Below, piece by piece: positions 1 to 12,073 of a DNA stretch of 64,000 nt. The stretch is from Oscheius tipulae (lineage: Eukaryota > Nematoda > Chromadorea > Rhabditida > Rhabditidae): the NCBI GenBank assembly GCA_037178975.1, contig JASJZH010000003.1, forward strand, positions 5,084,001 to 5,148,000. Direction: 5' to 3'. The first letter of the stretch is position 1. Each line of letters begins with the position of its first letter. The notes beneath the pieces were generated by a model. That model searched no databases and had not been told where the DNA came from. It saw only the letters and a list, made by a program, of their open reading frames with translations. The position numbers and the translations under genes are program-made.

Positions 1-78
1 CTCAAAGTGCAGTTGTCCTTTCACTCTTCTTTTGGGATGAAGTTAATGATTTTCAGAAACTACATTCACTTTATCGAG

Positions 79-2191
79 ATGAAGCCTTTGTGGCTTTGTC
101 TCGTCTTCTTGTCGACAGCTATCTTGGCTGACTGGGCCTGTCCACCCATCGATGCTGAGTTCAAAAGAGTCGCCATCACATTGAACAAAACTGTGAGTTC
201 AGTTGTCATCTCTCATTAAAGATGTTGCAGATTGCCTGTAGATGTCAGGAAGACGGATTCTACTACAATGTGGATGGAGTGACAATCGAATGTTCCGACA
301 GTTCTTACCCGGCTCTCAAGGAGAGTCTACTCACTCTCAACAAGACAGAAGTCGGCTCTTTGAGGATTTGGGGATCGATACTCTTCAAAATGCCAGAAGA
401 CTTCTTCAAAATGGTATGACTTTGGGCAATTTGAAAAAGTGTACTTTTTGAGAACCAGTTCAAACACGTCTCTGTTGACGAGTGTGAGGTCGGATCCATA
501 CATGAGAGCGCCTTCAAAAGTGTCCAGAAAGAGCTGATTTCGTTGAGTATGAAGGGCAATCAGCTAAATTCGAAGGCTCTCAATGTGCTCAAGAATCTCC
601 CGAGGTTGCAGAACATCGACTTCTCTGGTAACACCAAAGTTTTTCTTCTTATATAGAAGTGTTTAGCCAATGTGATCAGCACGATTCCGAAGAACATCTT
701 CCCCGATGACAGTCGCGAGATTACTCTCGACTCGAACAACATCAAAGTCATCGAGGATGGAACCTTCTCGAATCTCCGAAACCTGAAGAAATTGACGCTG
801 TCTCACAATCAGATCGAGACGATTACCGCCAACACATTCAAGGGACTCGACCAACTCGAAACTCTCATTCTGAACCACAACAACATCAAGAGCATCGACT
901 ACCTCGCCTTTGCTCATATGAAGAAACTTCGAATGATTGATCTCGGAACAAACGATGTTCCCGGAGTCGAGTTGAGAAACTTGCCCAAGCTGGAGAAAGT
1001 TTTCCTTAACAACAACAACATCCAGTCTTTCAAGGAAACTGTTCTCAAGTGGGTTTTTTGTTTGCAGTCTAACGAATTTCTAATTTAAGAGATCTCCCCT
1101 CCCTCATCCTCGTATCAATGGACCGTAACTACGTGTCCGAAATCGACGACGGAGACCTGGCTGGGCTCTCGAAGAGCGTCAGCCTGGAAAGTCTCACCCT
1201 CGCCGCAAACAATATCTCTCATGTGGGTTTGAACAGCTTTATCCGCAACTGAATACTAGCGCCCGGTACGAATGGGTCGAACACATTGTTTTCAGATTGG
1301 AAGCAAAGCTCTCATCCCCATCCAACATGTCAGCATCTTGGCTCTGCAGAATAATCAGCTCAGTCTTCTCAGTGAAGGTAGGTGTAACTAAAACAGCCTT
1401 CTATTGAACTCTACAGAGAACCACCAGTCCTTCCTGGCTCCCTTATACCGTCTGAAAACTCTGCTCCTCTCGAACAATCTCATCCGCAAGATCCGCGAGA
1501 AGGATCTTCCTCGATCTGTCGTAACTTTGGCTGCTGATCATAACAAACTAGAAGAAGTGAGAGTTCCTGTTTGAAACTATAACCAATCGTATTCAGATCG
1601 AAGCCAGATCATTCGACGGTATGCCCATGCAGCGAATCTATCTCAACAACAACGGCTTGACTCATCTCCCGGCCCATATCTTTGACAGCTTCGAAATGGA
1701 GACTCTCGAAGCAGCAGACATCACAGAGAATCGCTGGTACTGTGTCTGTGGAAAGGAATGGCTTGTGGATTGGCTCGACGAGTTGGGAGATAGAGATGTC
1801 GGAGAAGGAGCTCTAGGATGTCTGGCTAGACACGAGTGCGGCTTGGATGCCACTAAGAAGAGGGAGGAAGCGGAAGCCGAGGCCAGAAGAAGTTCTTGGA
1901 TCTCAATCGGAGCCACTCTTCTGGCTGTAGCCTCGATCGCCATTCTCTTAATCATTGCCTTCCTCTTTATCACCGAGGGCAAACATGCGGTAATTGAACA
2001 ATCGAAAGCCATACAACATCCCATTTCAGACCATCTTCCTCCGTCCCAAGAGGGTTGCTTCCGACATGCACAAGCTGATCACGGACACAGATCACCCAGT
2101 CATTGAGAACCACTCCGAACCACATCCGCTAGTCAAGAAAACACTAGTGAATGGCGATGCGAAGAAGTCTGTACGATTCGCGGAAGCCTAA
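79..2191 (+). CDS. Leucine-rich-repeat single-pass membrane receptor
   Basis: Multi-exon gene with introns of roughly 40-50 nt. The ATG at 79 opens a signal peptide (MKPLWLCLVFLSTAILA), followed by a Cys-containing N-cap and then about a dozen leucine-rich repeats with the LxxLxLxxN pattern (clear at 690-1050 and 1440-1690). A C-terminal cap has four cysteines (WYCVCGKEW...GCLARHEC, 1735-1845). A hydrophobic helix at about 1890-1970 (ISIGATLLAVASIAILLIIA) crosses the membrane once. The last exon after the intron ending at 2028 encodes a 50-residue cytoplasmic tail ending KKSVRFAEA. The ectodomain should bind a protein or lipid partner outside the cell. No kinase or TIR domain follows, so it is not a Toll receptor. 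I cannot assign orthology. The ATG was preferred over an upstream in-frame GTG because it begins the signal peptide; a possible splice acceptor (tttcag) lies just upstream. Confidence 0.8.
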
Positions 2192-2904
2192 ACTACGAAA
2201 ACACAGCAGGAATCTTCCCCTTTTTAACAATACGAGTCTCACTAACCCGATGATAATTGGTCTTAGAGTCTGTCCCAAGGCCTCTTTTCCTCGTCGGGTT
2301 CAAATTGCAAAAAGATCTTCTTTTTCTTCTGGAAATGATAGCGCATTACTCTCTGTCTCTTTAACCCCGTGTACTTTATGTATTGATTGTTGTGTTTAAC
2401 CATTATAAACATTCGAAACATACACATGTCTTCGAGCGGGGATTATTATAAGGCGCGAGGGAGCCTTTTCTCACTTTTGTGTGCTCAGAAGAACGGAACA
2501 TTTCGACCAAAAGGTAGCTTGTCTAGTTGTGGAACAAAGAGATCTTGCTCTGAATAGACTGAAAATAAGACTACCATTGTAGATGTCATATTGGGAAAGA
2601 CAGTCGGAGAGCACCTCCCAACATTCGTTACTATGGACTGTCCAAAATGTTCTGAGATCAAAGTCCAGAGGACTTTTCCGCAGTCCCGACGTTCCAGAGA
2701 GACGGCCTTAACACCTTGTTTGGACCCCTGCTAATTAGGCTCCTTTCTGCGTGCCGGTCTGTTTGCGTACGCTCGTTTTGTCTTTTTGACCCGAGGCGCG
2801 CGGTGCTCCTACCATAATCCTTACACGAGGCTTGCCTCCTGCTCGTCCTTCTTCTTCCGATTATAACTGTATACTTCCAGAAGCCTTTCCATGACCTTAT
2901 CCGA
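2192..2904. other. Intergenic region, no gene seen
   Basis: About 710 nt between the LRR gene and the class C GPCR gene. It probably contains the 3' UTR of the first and the promoter of the second. No coherent exon or RNA gene was recognised. Confidence 0.5.
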
Positions 2905-5900
2905 ATGAAGGCCTTTACCTTTTTGACGTTCTTACTCGTCCGATTGACTCTATGTCTCGACTTTCGATCTCAGGTAAATTGATGTAATTTGACTGTTTCC
3001 AATGTGACAGGTCTTTCAAAACAATCTCCAGCAACAGCTCCAACATGCCTCGAACTTTCAAAACAGTGGTTCAAATCCATACGAGCAGTTTACTCCTATC
3101 CAAGGGAAAGTTTTCGGTGCCAATGGCAACCCAATCGCCTCCTTCCCAATGACCGACTTTTTCACTCCCAATTTTACAGCCATTCTCCCATACCAGGTTG
3201 GATGAAGTTGAAGAAGCTTGAAAAAGATTTGAGTTTAGACCCCAACTACCTACAATACTCAATCACCGTTGCCGTTCCAGCAAGGGTACGGTCAGAGTTA
3301 TTACAATCCCCAACAGCCTGTCGTTTCTACCATATCCTACGTGAGATATTTGTACTTGTCTTTCTAAACTGCTTCTCAGACCATTCCAACCACTACATAT
3401 CCTCCAACAACAATGACCTATACGACGACTACCAGTCCAACAGTAACTCCTCTACTCTGGACCACGAAGGCTACGTCGAGGGCTCCGGCTAAAATGAGCA
3501 AGCTTTCCGTCAAGTAAGGTCTCTGAAACAAAAGAAGAACAATGATTTTCAGACCGGTGAAGAAGGAAGAAGGAGCCGGTGCTGCCCATGTCTCCGTTCC
3601 GAGCCACCGTCTTCTCAATGACATATTGGTTATTCCTTCCAGTCGCAGACTCTATATTCTGGCCATTTTCTCCATCCACGAGTCGGCCGACTACAAGGTA
3701 CCTTGTCTGAAAGAAACCGCTCTGAAATTGGATACTCGCGCTTTCACTTTGGAGACAAAGAGAACAAACAACTTAGATTGTATTTAGGGATTCGAGTGCG
3801 GAAGAGTCGACGTCAATGGGTTCATCAGAATGGCTGCCTTTCTCGACGCTCTTAATGCTGTATGTTCTAAAGAGATTAGATCGACAGATTATCTTGACAG
3901 GTCAACTCGCAGAAGGTGCTAAAAGACGCTGGAGTCTCGCTGGGAGCTGTCATCGTGGACAGTTGCTCATCCGATCTGAGAACGGTAGCTGACCTTTACG
4001 AACTACTGTCAGGGACAAATATTCAAAAGTGAGACTGTAAATTAATGATTACAATCTGTTCAGGACCGATCTAGTCGCTTTGGTTCGAGATGACGGCGCG
4101 TATCTGCCCAATGTCGACTTATTTGCTCGTCATCTTCGAATCCCGACCATCAACACCTTCTTTTCTCCCACGGAAAATGTAAATCTTTTAGTCACTTCAA
4201 GTATGTTTCAGCCTCTAACAACTGGAACTCTGCCCTCGATGTCCAGCCCCCTCGAAGCCATATTCGGTCTTCTCCATCATACTGGCAGCAAGTGTATTAG
4301 TATGTTGTACGACGATCGACATTTGAGGTGACTGCAACGGTTTTCCCAACAAACTAGAGCTTCAGTACCTCACACCAATTTCTGGAGATGGCCGGGAATA
4401 AGGGAGTCTGTGTCGAGCACCATATCAGTTTGAAAAACGACGGGAAGACTGCTGCCGAGGGCGCTGTGAGACGACTCTTACTGACAGAGGCCAGAATAGT
4501 CGTTGTTCTTTTGAGCGAATGGAACTGGATCGAGTTGATGAAGGCCTTCCGGTCTGAAATGGTTTGTTCTCGTTTGACTCAATGCGCAGTGGAACTTTAG
4601 GTAATTGCCGGTCGCTTCATCATTCTCACGACGCAAGATCCTCGCTGGTTCACTTCCAAACAATTCGTTGAAGCTTGGCCCCATTTCGACCAACTTCTTC
4701 TATCAGTCAGTCTATTCAACTTCTGAACTCAGAACTGTTTTAGGTAGCAGTGGACAAAGTCCGTCAGAGCCACGAGCAGCAAGCTCTCACCTCCCAGTTT
4801 GCCAAACTTCCTTTCCCGAGCAGCTGGAGGAGTCAGTTCTGGTCAATCGCCTTCAAATGTCACATCGGAGGTGAAAACGAGGCAGGGGAACAGTTTTCAA
4901 AGTGAGGATTCGACAAACGGATCATAAAGAGTTTAGGGAATGTGAACAGAAACAGCTGCTGAACATATCAGATGTAGCTCCCGACCTGGATGTGGCTCCA
5001 GTGACTGTGGCAGTTCATTCCGTTGCTCACGCTGTCAGAAAACTCATCGATAATGTTTGCCCAGGTTATATTTTGTCTTCTAATTAAATATAGCGATTTA
5101 GGAGCATTGGTGCAGAGCCTGAACGATTGTCTCAACGACCCACAGGATACTCTCTTCAACGCTATTCTGAACACTCGTTTTGTCCATTCTCTGGGAGAGG
5201 GAGGAGGTTGGTTCGGGGCTTGATTTGTTCAAAAATTTCTTTAGAAGTATTCTTCAATTCGACCTCTGGATTCCGAGACCACCGACTAATAATCAACCGC
5301 GTGGTTCACAACATACAGCTAGACGTGGACAAACTCGCCGAGTGGGATACTGTAGGCTCTTTCTATTTCCATCTAAGATTTCTTTAGTTGACCGGCTTCA
5401 AATACACTGCTTTAAACGATCTGGTAATGGAAGAGAGGGATGGAACCCGAGCTCCGTTGAGAAGTAGCTGTCCGAGATCTACATGTGCTGCTGAGGAGGC
5501 TCGTCGTCAAAGAGCGGGTAGCCGGCCAGCCCTCAAAGACTCGATCACTAACGTTTATGTACTTGTCTACGCGGTCGGAACAGGTGACCCTTTATGCAGA
5601 CAATACAGTGAAACTTTAGTCATCGCCTTCTTCATCTGCACAATGTGCATGTACCACAGGATAGTGGCTGCTGGAGTAGATGAGTATCGGATATGTACAG
5701 CCTATACACTGGCTGGATTGTCCATGCTCTGTCTTGTCTCTTTATTTTTCATAATCCCGCCAAACCCAGTATCCTGTAGCGTTAGAAGACTAGCCTTTCC
5801 TCCAGCACTAACGGTAGTCCTGGCACCAATCCTCGTCAAGGTAAAGAACCGATAGAGCCGGTAACAAAAAGTTAAGACTCTTTTCGTGTGGGGAACTGAG

Positions 5901-7173
5901 ATCCGACAAAGCACATCAGCTCCGAAGACACCCAGTACAGCCATTCTATTCTGGATTTCTACAGCCGTCATCCTCATTCAAACAGGTATTCAGAGGATCT
6001 TTGACTAAAAAAAAGTTTTAGTAATTTCGTTCGAGTGGGGTTTCTTCGAGTGGCCGACAGACATGACTTTTGTGACCTCGACTGAACACGGAATGACATG
6101 GAGATGTGCTCCGGGAGGACAGTTTGAGCATCGTCTACTTCATTCCTGTGGTCTCAGTCTCCTTCTAATCATCATAACCGTCGTCTGTTCTGCTCTCTCC
6201 CTTAGAAGAGTTGAGTGTCGACAGAACATTCTAATCATGGTTTGTTGTTTCTACTTTCACAAAGCATCTAATACAGGTTCTGTCCGCATTCTTAGCTACC
6301 GCTCTCTATGTCGGTCTCCCCTACATGTCTTTCAAGGTCAGAGACCAAGTTATAGCTGGAGGTTAGTCCCTTTCAAGTGAAACCACTCTGAAAGTTACAG
6401 TACTCCTCGCATTCAGTTTCTTTGTTATTCTGATCACATACTGTCGTGCAGCCTTTGAGGTGTATGACCAGGATTCGGCCAGAGGGTCGCTGATGGAGAA
6501 GAGCACCATGGATCGGTCAGAAAAGGTTCTTTCCTACATTTCTGACCACTAAACAATTTTCAGCACCACGGCATCTGGATTGAGAATCGTACTCTGTCTC
6601 CTAGAGGTCATCACACTCTATCTCTTCAGAGGAACTACCATCAAACAGCAACGATGCAACAGCCAATGACCACTATGGATCGATACGGTATGTTTTCAAC
6701 GAGAGTCTGTCAGAATACAAATTCAGTTACTGGTAGAATGGGCTACGCCGTTCCGCCAAGAGCACAGATCTACGGATCTCAGAATCAACTCAACAGACTT
6801 ACTCTGAACTTGGGTAGGTCATTTTCTTATTCTACTCAACAGTTCAGACGCGAATGGGGCTCCAACTCCTACGCGTATTCCTATGGCTACCCTTCAAAGA
6901 CCAGCCATCCACAACCAGCACAGTCAGCGATACGGAGTAGAAGGCTATGGTACGTTTAGGAACTTTCCCCCTTCTCCTTTCCGTCTTTTTTCTTAGTTGT
7001 TAAAAAAACTAAAAACATTCCTAAAAATGTTCAGTTACAGAACTTCCTCCTTCTCCCCAACCGCCAGTTCAAAGTGGGAAATACGGTGCTCAGGAATTTG
7101 GTAGGTTGTGAGTTGGCCCAAACTGATAAATGTTTCAGTTCTGGAGGAGGAAAGTGGCCACGTTCGACTGTAA
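2905..7173 (+). CDS. Class C G-protein-coupled receptor, metabotropic glutamate receptor-like, without a cysteine-rich domain
   Basis: Many short exons. The ATG at 2905 starts a signal peptide ([18 protein letters not shown]). A Gln/Asn/Pro/Thr-rich segment of about 150 residues follows (2973-3510). Then comes a Venus-flytrap ligand-binding domain (3600-5400): an IFSIHES strand, [20 protein letters not shown], an [11 protein letters not shown] segment and [16 protein letters not shown], all in the order of mGlu receptors. The seven-helix domain runs from about 5550 to 6480, with the family C SCSVRRL motif before helix 3 (about 5790) and the KxLRVWGTEI loop. The nine-cysteine linker of mGlu receptors is missing. 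Exons at about 6564-7173 add a Gln/Tyr/Pro-rich cytoplasmic tail ending GHVRL. The serine-rich glutamate-binding loop is not recognisable, so the ligand is unknown. GABA-B-like and orphan subfamilies are alternatives. Stop TAA 7171-7173, poly(A) signal 7181. Confidence 0.8.
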
Positions 7174-7180
7174 CATATCG

Positions 7181-7194
7181 AATAAATATTTATT
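7181..7194. terminator. Palindromic bidirectional poly(A) signal
   Basis: The 14-mer AATAAATATTTATT is a perfect palindrome, so AATAAA reads on both strands (plus 7181-7186, minus 7194-7189). It lies 8 nt after the stop of the class C GPCR gene and about 130 nt after the stop of the convergent INTS3 gene. No other AATAAA was seen for either gene in this gap. Confidence 0.7.
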
Positions 7195-7325
7195 GTCTAT
7201 ACAGTCTTTCCTGTTCCAATCCAAACACGAGAAAGAGATTCAAACTTTATAAGAATGTGACAAACGAGCACAAGACGAGAACGGGGATGGCCAAATACCC
7301 GTAATAGACCATTAAAAAATAGAGA

Positions 7326-10300
7326 TCAGTCGCTATCCGAGTCGATCGTGACCACCTGGCGTTTCTTCTGCTTCGAAGGGTTCGGTAGATCGTCCTGAAA
7401 ATCACCATTTTGTCTATTGAACAGGACCCATACATCATCATCCTTTTGTCTTTTTGACGCCTTCGGATGGTTGTTCCCCCTGTTTCCGCGCAACGTTCTC
7501 GAGGATTGGGGACTGTCGTCGGCCAAAAGTTCCATCACAGTAAAGAGTCTTTGGAATTTGTGTTTCATCATCATCGACTTTTCGTTACTGAAAACATCTT
7601 TTGTGACAAAATTACTGGGCATCTAACCTCGCGATAGTTTTGAACGCTTCCTGGATTTCCCTCTTCGACAGTAACGTCTCTGCCACCTTTTGTTCTTTTG
7701 ACAAACAGTGTTCGATGAAGTACTGCATGTGAGATAGCAACTGTTCCAGACACAATTTGACAGCTGTCTTCTTCGTCTGTGTCTTCTGTGCCGTCTGGTT
7801 GTTGCCCATGTGGATCTCGCCATTTGCGATCAGCTTTTTAATCAGTTGTCCGATCAACTCTGCCACCTTGTTCGCCATGTCAGAGTCATCTATCAGAGCC
7901 TGAAAGAAAGATTTCTACAAACATGGTGCATGTCCTCACTCTGAAGCAGTTGATAGTGAAAAAGTCGTCCTTTGACGGTGTCCTTGAGAGAATTGTCCTC
8001 AAGAGATTCATCCCAGGCTCCCTGTCTATTCGTTTTAACGTGATCAAAAGATTGACCACAGCTTCCGTGTGCACTTCCGACTTGATCTTTGGGACGACGG
8101 ATAGCATCCAATCGAAGGGAACACTCTCCGAGTGGACTATAAAAAAAAGGTACTGTACGTAGGATAATAACTCACTGAGATGCCAGAGGAAGAACTGCGC
8201 CACGGTTGTCCATTCCAGAGACGCTGTGATCAAATTGCAGATGTTGTCTTTCCGGAACAACACGGTCCCTTCACGAATCATCGAACCGACTATGACGGAG
8301 AGTTGGGAAGAGTCTATGTGATAACAAATGACTTTAAGCAGCTGAATAACATTTTTCGTTTCAAAGGAAAAAAACAACAAACCTCAGATGAGGAGCCAAT
8401 GTCCTGCAGGAACTTCTCAAAGACAAAGGGAAGGAGTAAACTGAACAGCTGGTCGTCTTCCAAGCCCATTGTCTGAAGATTGTTTGCTTACATAGATTAC
8501 AACAAAAGTTACCTCTAGATCTTCTGCCAACAGTTCGGCGACTTCCTTGTCACTAGCATTGGCTACCTCCTCATAGCACTTGATGTAGTCATTGTTGGTT
8601 TGTTTTTCGGGGCCGAATCCACACTGAACCTCCAATTTTTGACAAAATTTGGTCTGTCACCTTGATGAAGTAGAGAAGAAATATTGTGACAAAGTTGTCC
8701 TTTTCCCTCATAGCAGCAATAATCCGGATTAGAGGTGTCCGTGACGTCGTCTCGTTGGTTGGAGTGAAACTGAACACAACGGTTTGGGAAGAAAATGACT
8801 CTCATACCATAAATTCCTGAAGACGATGAAAATGGGATGCGCGAACATGTCCTGATATATGTCCTGTAGTTCTGAATTGGGTTCGGGGACGAAACTTTTC
8901 TCTGCTTCGGGTCTGCCCATTACTGCCAAGAGACAATGTCCCATCATCCAGTGCTGCTCCTCTTCCACATTGTCTTCCTGAACTTATACTTTTAAAGAGA
9001 ACACACGTGAAATTCACATTTTCCAGGAGTTTCTGAAGAAGCTTCCCCACGGATTCTCCCTTGTCTGCCTCGTCGGACTCTTCTGAAGTGAAGGCAGTCC
9101 GAACCATTTCAACGGCTTCTTTGAAATCGTCTCTCAACTGCGTTAAGTTTGATTCGAATTCCTTCTCCTGCTCTTCTTTGGACATTGTCTGAATATGGAA
9201 CTGTAAAAATAGGTGTAAGAGAGCTGTACCCGTCGTAGTCTAGACTGTAGAGGGCTGGGACTCCTGCTTCTCCTTGCCAACTCTTCCTCTCGTTTTATTT
9301 CTTTCTTTCCCTTATCATTCGTCTCCTTCACGTTGTTGCTTTTCAACAAACTGAAACAGGATTCATACTTAATTGTGTCGGAACTTACTCTTGCGCAGAG
9401 ACGAAGTCCTTGAAGATAGCTCTGATTCCATCCCTCACACTCGGATCCACTCTTGGACTCTCGAGGATGTTGGATACAGAAGGTTGGCCACTAAAGTAAT
9501 TTTTTATTATTGAGACTGCTCAAAAAAACTTACTTAGACTCGAAGAAGTCGTTGATAATCCTCATGCCTATGTTGGTAGCTTGTGCGATCCGTGGACTCA
9601 TTTGAGGATAGATTTCCTTGATAGACTTGATCAGATACTCCAGTAAAGAACTGGCTTTCGTGGCCTGGACGCCGATGCAGTACCGCACTACCGCTGAAAC
9701 ACATATTTTGCAACAAGAGAGATAGTAAGTGCACCCAAAGCAGGCTCCAAAGTATAGAAGGGAGTGTTGGGATCACAGAACAGCCAATCGAACCAGAGAG
9801 CCGTCTTGCACCATTGAGCTTCTGTTCCGTACTGAAAACTAACTTCATACTGTAAGGAAGAGATAGTTACCGAGGCAGTGTTGATGATCCAGTGAATGAA
9901 CTGCATTCTCGCCTCATAGATATTTCCCTGCTGGCTCTGAGGGAAGTAGAAGAGAACATAGCGAATGAGTTCGGCCCGGATGGTCTGACTGTCTGGTCCT
10001 TTGAGATGTTGCGCAGTGAACCAATCCAAATGTTTCAATGCTCCATTGAATCGCATCCCCATGATCATAAAGTCCACTTTCTTGCTGATATCCGAAGAGA
10101 TTCGACTGGCACAGATTGGAGGGATACATGACTTGAACAGGACCTCCTCGAAAGCTGAAAACACAGACTTTGCTAACTGTGAGGGTCTTCTCCATCAGTT
10201 GCGACTCGGAAAAAAGCTTGTTTCTCAAACTTTGTATATTTGACGGCCAAGGTGAGGAGATCGCGATCAAAAACTTGTTTTGTCTGGCGCCAAGCCCTCT

Positions 10301-11644
10301 ATGATTCTTCCGTCTGTCTCATTTCATAATGTTCCTTCTTCTTCTTTCCTGCCTCGTTCTTTTAGCACAATCTGAATGGACTTGTAACACCTACACCCGA
10401 ATCAACGAAACCAAAAGAGCTATTCTGGTTAGCTGCCCGACAGAGGCCTGTGTTCGCTACAATCTTACTTATTTGAAGTCGGACGGAGAAGTTTTGGACA
10501 GTTTCTTGGAGGAGAACTGTGACTCAATCGGACTGTGCAATGGAACTGAGACTCTCGATACTGTTACTCTGAGCAAGCAACTGTACGAGGAGAAAATGGG
10601 AGCCAAGTTGGCTGAGAGTCTAGAAGTCAGCAATGTAACAATCAGTGGAGACTGTTGTTACATCCAGGGCTGTAACTAATAAAAGACTGACCTTTGATTC
10701 CGAATGTCGTTGGCTTTTTGATCAGATCGGTCAGCAGCTCCAGGATCTTGGGAATCTTCGATATTCTCATGAGACTGAAGAACAAATCGCGGCCTAGCAG
10801 GAACGACTCCTGTGGTTTGTTCCTGTAGGTTCAGTTAAAATTTCGAGAAGACAAAAGACTACCTGATGATAAAGACGACGAGGTCCACGAAAACATTCTT
10901 CTCCTTCTCGAGTAGGGGATTCTGGACAATGTCGGCTATGATGTGCCCGTAGGTGTTGATGATGAGTCCATAAAGAGCAGAGCCACTTTTCATGCTGTTC
11001 AACATGTAGTCCTTCTGATCCATGAACAAGGTGGCAAATTCCTTGGCTAGACGTAGCCGACTACCCCAATCCCCGGTCCCGTTGAACGTCTTCACATAGT
11101 TTTGAAGGGTGCTATCCAACTAAAATAAACCTTTTTTTGGTTTTGTTTGAGTCTAACCTTAGGAACATTGAACTTGATAGCTTCGCGGAAAAAGACAAGA
11201 ATCTGGTCCTTGCAGGACTCTTGGAGCTTGGCGAACATTTCTATGCTGACCATGTTGAGAGTATAGAGGGCTTGGAACCACATGTCGCCCATTTGCGAGA
11301 GTAGATGAATATACTGAAGGTGCTTTCTTGATTGAATAGAAAATTGGTTACCTTGTCAGTTTGTTCCTTTTCTGTCATCATAAGACAGACCAGAGCTTGT
11401 CCGACATCGATCTTCCGAGCCGGATCGGCAGACATTTGAATGACCAAGTCCGCAGTTTCCTAAAGTTTCACATTTCAGCATCAGTTCTTGAACCTACTTT
11501 CTCAGACATCCGTTCCGTGTTCCTCTCAAACTGAACAGTCAGATTGACCATCGTTCCGAAGAAGTCCGGTTCCGGGGCATCGAGTCTCTCCTTCAGAGTT
11601 GACAGTTTGGCAAGTCTCCGTACAAAAGCTGGATCTGTTGACAT
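7326..11644 (-). CDS. INTS3: Integrator complex subunit 3
   Basis: Scaffold subunit of the nuclear Integrator complex, which cleaves snRNA 3' ends and attenuates nascent transcripts; in animals it also joins the single-strand DNA-binding SOSS complex. Matches are collinear with human INTS3: an N-terminal helical repeat region (11,644-10,690), GRDLFFSLMRISKIPK (about 10,790), MIMGMRFNGALKHLDWF...GPDSQTIRAELIRYV (10,075-9,950), ALWFDWLFCDPN (9,800), YLIFRNL-like IFIVFRNLW (8,830), LFRKDNICNLITASLEW (8,240) and a Lys-rich tail ending DSDSD. Human INTS3 also ends GSDSD. Many exons with introns of 35-55 nt, except one intron of 537 nt (10,155-10,691) that contains another gene. The start at 11,644 (MSTDPAFVRRL) has a candidate splice acceptor 10 nt upstream. 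Confidence 0.9.
10329..10679 (+). CDS. Small secreted three-finger (Ly6/uPAR-like) protein nested in an INTS3 intron
   Basis: Intronless 116-residue frame with a signal peptide (MFLLLLSCLVLLAQS) and then WTCNTYTRINETKR. Ten cysteines are seen in the mature part, and it ends GDCCYIQGCN, the CC....CN signature that closes Ly6/uPAR/three-finger domains. N-glycosylation sequons (NET, NLT, NGT, NVT) are frequent. No GPI-anchor tail follows the last Asn, so a soluble secreted product is likely. The gene lies antisense to INTS3 and wholly inside its 537-nt intron. The poly(A) signal AATAAA (10,678-10,683) overlaps the stop codon and sits only 3 nt from the INTS3 splice donor. Target unknown; known family members bind receptors such as nicotinic receptors. 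Confidence 0.75.
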   Translation: MFLLLLSCLVLLAQSEWTCNTYTRINETKRAILVSCPTEACVRYNLTYLKSDGEVLDSFLEENCDSIGLCNGTETLDTVTLSKQLYEEKMGAKLAESLEVSNVTISGDCCYIQGCN

Positions 11645-11768
11645 CCTGTCCGAAACTAAAATGTTGAAATTGAAAATGGTATGGGCAAAATGGCAAGGGA
11701 AAATGATAGAAACTGGAATGAACCAGGTTGTAGAGAGCAATAGAAGGAGAAAGAACAATTTATTGAGA

Positions 11769-11937
11769 TCAGTCAGCCACAAAGTCCTTGTAAACTCTGG
11801 CTTTGGAAGCTCGGCCTGAGCGACGGACCTAAAGACGAATATTTGGAATATATCTACCAGAACATACCGAGTCTTTGGGCTGACGAGAAGGGACGGCTGC
11901 TTCGGCTTCGTAGTCTTCTTCCAGAAGAGTCTAAAGC
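11769..11937 (-). CDS. 3' exons of a small orphan gene upstream of INTS3 (possible operon partner)
   Basis: Two exons (about 11,937-11,877 and 11,835-11,769) join through a GTATGT..TTTAG intron to read TLLEEDYEAEAAV...RRSGRASKARVYKDFVAD and then stop. An AATAAA follows on the minus strand (11,764-11,759). The INTS3 start codon is about 125 nt further on. An alternative frame through the same exons reads straight into INTS3, but it lacks protein character after the intron. The 5' end of this gene was not found; it would approach or overlap the divergent gene at 12,074. No family recognised. Confidence 0.35.
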
Positions 11938-12073
11938 AGATCATTAGAAAGTTGCTTTCCCTATCGATTTTGGCAAAGTTAACTAATTACTGTTCTGAAG
12001 ACAACAACAAACAAATCCCGAAAAATAAAGAGAAACAAGTTATTTGGATTGTAGTTCTCCCAGAAGAAGGCTG

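Noticed and set aside
11468-11944. A 158-residue minus frame reading straight into INTS3
   Set aside because: It passes through an apparent intron and the intergenic poly(A) region; the INTS3 ATG at 11,644 with its acceptor explains the conserved part better.
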